Positions 15,192-17,192 of a DNA stretch of 17,192 bases are shown here, in pieces. This stretch comes from Pseudomonadota bacterium. GTDB lineage: Bacteria > Pseudomonadota > Alphaproteobacteria > Caulobacterales > Caulobacteraceae. The position numbers and the translations under genes were made by a program. A model generated the notes under the pieces. The model did not search any database, was not told where the DNA came from, and was given only the letters and a program-made list of their open reading frames with translations. Location: the NCBI GenBank assembly GCA_023445955.1, contig JAEXJH010000569.1:1-17192 (forward strand), written 5' to 3'. The stretch's first letter is position 1. Each line of letters opens with the position of its first letter.

Positions 15192-15223
15192 AAGCGCGCG
15201 GATTGTCGCAGATCCGCGCGCTT
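15192..15223 (+). terminator. GC hairpin at the end of the malY-glucoamylase operon
   Basis: AAGCGCGCGGAT (15192-15203) pairs perfectly with ATCCGCGCGCTT (15212-15223), a 12 bp stem with an 8-base loop, starting 12 bases after the glucoamylase stop. No T-run follows, only TACAGCC, so efficiency as an intrinsic terminator is uncertain; it may instead protect the 3' end. Its symmetry would work for either strand. Confidence 0.6.
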
Positions 15224-15232
15224 ACAGCCTAG

Positions 15233-15247
15233 TTAACGCGGGCTTTA
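15233..15247 (+). promoter_or_regulatory. CtrA-like box upstream of the chemoreceptor gene
   Basis: TTAA (15233-15236), seven bases, then TTTA (15244-15247) is one mismatch from the CtrA consensus TTAA-N7-TTAA. A second TTAAC half-site is at 15270-15274, 30 bases before the start codon. CtrA is the Caulobacter cell-cycle regulator that controls many motility and chemotaxis genes, so the location makes sense. A short degenerate match of this kind can arise by chance. Confidence 0.25.
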
Positions 15248-15303
15248 GGATTCGGCCGCGATGAGATGGTTAACAGCCATGCTCAGGGCCGGAGACCTTT
15301 GAA

Positions 15304-17192
15304 ATGACGGCGTTCCGTCGATTGACCATCGCCTGGAAACTGATCCTGGTCGCGGGACTCGCGATCGGTTTCCTGCTCATCGCCGCCGCCGTGGCGGTGT
15401 CGTCGCACACCAGCGCGATCGTCTCGGGTCTGACCAACCGATATGCCGGCGCGGTCGCCGACGACGCGATCCAGAGCGTGCAGGCCGACATCGGCAAGGT
15501 GCAGTCGACGGCGCGGTCTATGGCCGTCTCGATCGGCGCGGCGCACGAGGCTGGTCTTCGCGACCGGGCCACTGTCGTCCAGATGCTCAAGCCCAACGCC
15601 GAGTCCTCGGAGATGGTGCTGGGCAGCTGGTACATGGCCGAGCCGAACGCCTTCGACGGCAAGGACGCCGAGTTCGCCGGAAACACCGCCTCGGGCTCGA
15701 ACAAGGCCGGCAACTTCTCGCCGTACTGGGTGCATGATGGCGGCAAGGTGATCTTCCAGCCGCTGGACCAGGGCGACGAGTACAAGGAGCCCTATTACGC
15801 CGTCCCCAAGCAGACGGGGAAGTCGACGGTCGTCGAGCCTTATGCCTATGACGTCGCCGGCAAGTCGGTGCTGATGACCTCGGTGGTCTATCCGGTCACC
15901 TCGCACGGCCAGTTCATCGGCGTGGCCGGCCTGGACATGGCCCTGGACAACGTCTCCAAGACCCTGGGCGAGCTGAAGCCGCTGGGCGGCGGCCGGGTGA
16001 TGCTGCTGTCGCCGACCGGCAAGTGGATCGCGCATCCCGACCAGACCAAGCGCACCCAATCGTACGCGGATGTCGGCGCCGATCAGGTGCAGAGCGTCCT
16101 GGCCGGCGGCGCGGCCGTCGAGATCAAGGGCGTGGTCGACAACGGCGTGCCGATGGCTCGCATCATCCGCCCTGTGCCGATCCCGGCCCTGAACACCACC
16201 TGGGCGCTGGTCATGGACGTGCCGGTGGCCGCCATCACCGGTCCCGCCGACCGCTTGGCCAAGATCCTGTTCATCGGCGGCCTGGTGATCACCGCCGCCG
16301 TGCTGGCCGCGCTGTTCTTCGCCAGCGCCACCCTGGTCAAGAAGCCGCTGACGGGCCTGACCCGCTCGGTCGACAAGCTCTCGGCCGGCCGCTACGACGA
16401 GGCCGTCCCCGGCATCGATGGCGGCGACGAGATCGGCGCCATCGCCCGCGCCCTGGACGGCTTCCGCCACGACCTGGCCGACGGCCAGCGCCGTCGAGCC
16501 GAGCAGGAAGCCGAACGCGCCGTCGCCGAGGCCGCCCGCCTGCGCCACGAGCAGGAGGCGCAAGCCTTCGCCGCCGCCCAGGCCAAGGCCGTCTCCAACC
16601 TCGGTGAGGGCATGGAGCGCTTGGCCGACGGCGACCTGATCTGGCGCATGCGCGAGGACGACTTCCAGGGCGACGCGGCCAAGATGCCGCGCGACTTCAA
16701 CGCCGCCGTCGAGAGCCTGCAGGCCACCATGGCCGGCATCCTGACCGCCGCCCGCAGCATTCGCAGCGGGTGCGCTGAGATCAGCACCGCCGCCGACGAC
16801 CTCTCGCAGCGCACCGAGCGTCAGGCCGCCGGCCTGGAGCAGACCGCCGCCGCCCTTGACCAGATCACCGCCACTGTGAAGCGTAGCTCGGAAGGCGCCG
16901 AGCGCGCCCGCCAGGTGACGATCAGCGCCAAGGCCGCCGCCGAACGCAGCGGCGCGGTCGTGAAGGAAGCCGTCCAGGCCATGGGCGGCATCGAGAAGTC
17001 CTCACAGTCGATCACCCAGATCATCGGCGTGATCGATGAGATCGCTTTCCAGACCAACCTCCTGGCCCTCAACGCCGGCGTCGAGGCCGCGCGCGCCGGA
17101 GAAGCCGGTCGTGGTTTCGCCGTCGTCGCTCAGGAAGTGCGGGCGCTGGCTCAGCGCTCGGCTGACGCCGCCAAGGAGATCAAGGGCCTGAT
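15304..17192 (+). CDS. Methyl-accepting chemotaxis protein, 3' end outside the window
   Basis: 629 codons are visible; the frame is open to the edge. The ATG at 15304 follows GGAGA (15291-15295). The order is TM1 (about 12-32), a periplasmic sensor of some 285 residues, TM2 (about 320-344), a HAMP domain (345-395), a second HAMP-like segment (about 430-480, [10 protein letters not shown]), and the cytoplasmic signalling coiled coil. The sensor contains [30 protein letters not shown] and [13 protein letters not shown], typical of double-Cache domains. The hairpin tip contacting CheA/CheW reads [29 protein letters not shown] around N590, clearly conserved, though with Gly-Val where Ala-Ala is common. 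The missing part is the descending methylation helix and any C-terminal tail. It lies next to the mal operon; the ligand is not known. Confidence 0.93.
   Translation, partial: MTAFRRLTIAWKLILVAGLAIGFLLIAAAVAVSSHTSAIVSGLTNRYAGAVADDAIQSVQADIGKVQSTARSMAVSIGAAHEAGLRDRATVVQMLKPNAESSEMVLGSWYMAEPNAFDGKDAEFAGNTASGSNKAGNFSPYWVHDGGKVIFQPLDQGDEYKEPYYAVPKQTGKSTVVEPYAYDVAGKSVLMTSVVYPVTSHGQFIGVAGLDMALDNVSKTLGELKPLGGGRVMLLSPTGKWIAHPDQTKRTQSYADVGADQVQSVLAGGAAVEIKGVVDNGVPMARIIRPVPIPALNTTWALVMDVPVAAITGPADRLAKILFIGGLVITAAVLAALFFASATLVKKPLTGLTRSVDKLSAGRYDEAVPGIDGGDEIGAIARALDGFRHDLADGQRRRAEQEAERAVAEAARLRHEQEAQAFAAAQAKAVSNLGEGMERLADGDLIWRMREDDFQGDAAKMPRDFNAAVESLQATMAGILTAARSIRSGCAEISTAADDLSQRTERQAAGLEQTAAALDQITATVKRSSEGAERARQVTISAKAAAERSGAVVKEAVQAMGGIEKSSQSITQIIGVIDEIAFQTNLLALNAGVEAARAGEAGRGFAVVAQEVRALAQRSADAAKEIKGL

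Noticed and set aside
15283..16563. A 426-codon minus-strand frame opposite the chemoreceptor gene
   Set aside because: It is antisense to a clearly conserved chemoreceptor frame and its product lacks motifs.
1..17192. CRISPR array or toxin-antitoxin pair
   Set aside because: There are no regularly spaced direct repeats of 25-40 bp. The only small gene pairs fit the lysis-like cassette better than a toxin-antitoxin module.

Overview
The window looks like a chromosomal segment of a Caulobacter-type alphaproteobacterium. The evidence is high GC content, strongly GC3-biased reading frames, a TonB-dependent receptor in place of a porin for sugar uptake, and a gene set and order matching the maltodextrin (mal) locus known from Caulobacter crescentus: a MalA-type receptor, a periplasmic amylase, an alpha-glucosidase, a LacI-type repressor, a MalY-type permease and a glucoamylase. 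Species assignment is inference from family and synteny knowledge; no search was run.

Left end (1-1771): the 5' end of an IS3-type insertion sequence runs off the left edge. About 230 bp of non-coding DNA with a strong hairpin follows. Next comes a compact rightward cassette of two small membrane proteins (holin-like), a GH24 phage-type lysozyme and a small lipoprotein. This has the look of a lysis module from a prophage or phage-derived element. A large lipoprotein of unknown function is convergent with it (1768-2877) and shares its stop-codon CTAG.

Centre (2953-15223): the maltodextrin utilisation locus. malA (leftward) and the amylase/alpha-glucosidase pair (rightward) diverge from a 304 bp control region. 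malI plus a rhomboid-like gene (leftward) and malY plus glucoamylase (rightward) diverge from a second control region of 316 bp. Both control regions carry repeated TGCAAA-type boxes, several in tandem at 10-12 bp spacing; these are the best candidates for the MalI operators. The inferred pathway: MalA brings maltodextrins across the outer membrane, the secreted GH13 amylase and GH15 glucoamylase shorten them in the periplasm, MalY carries small products across the inner membrane, and the signal-less GH13 alpha-glucosidase finishes hydrolysis in the cytoplasm. MalI represses until an inducer binds.

Right end (15304-17192): a methyl-accepting chemotaxis protein with a periplasmic double-Cache-like sensor, cut by the window edge just after its conserved hairpin tip. 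It lies just past a hairpin that closes the mal operon.

I see no tRNA, rRNA or CRISPR array. No wholly new system is evident. The most unusual points are the tandem TGCAAA architecture, the rhomboid gene translationally coupled to malI, and the lysis-like cassette next to an IS end.
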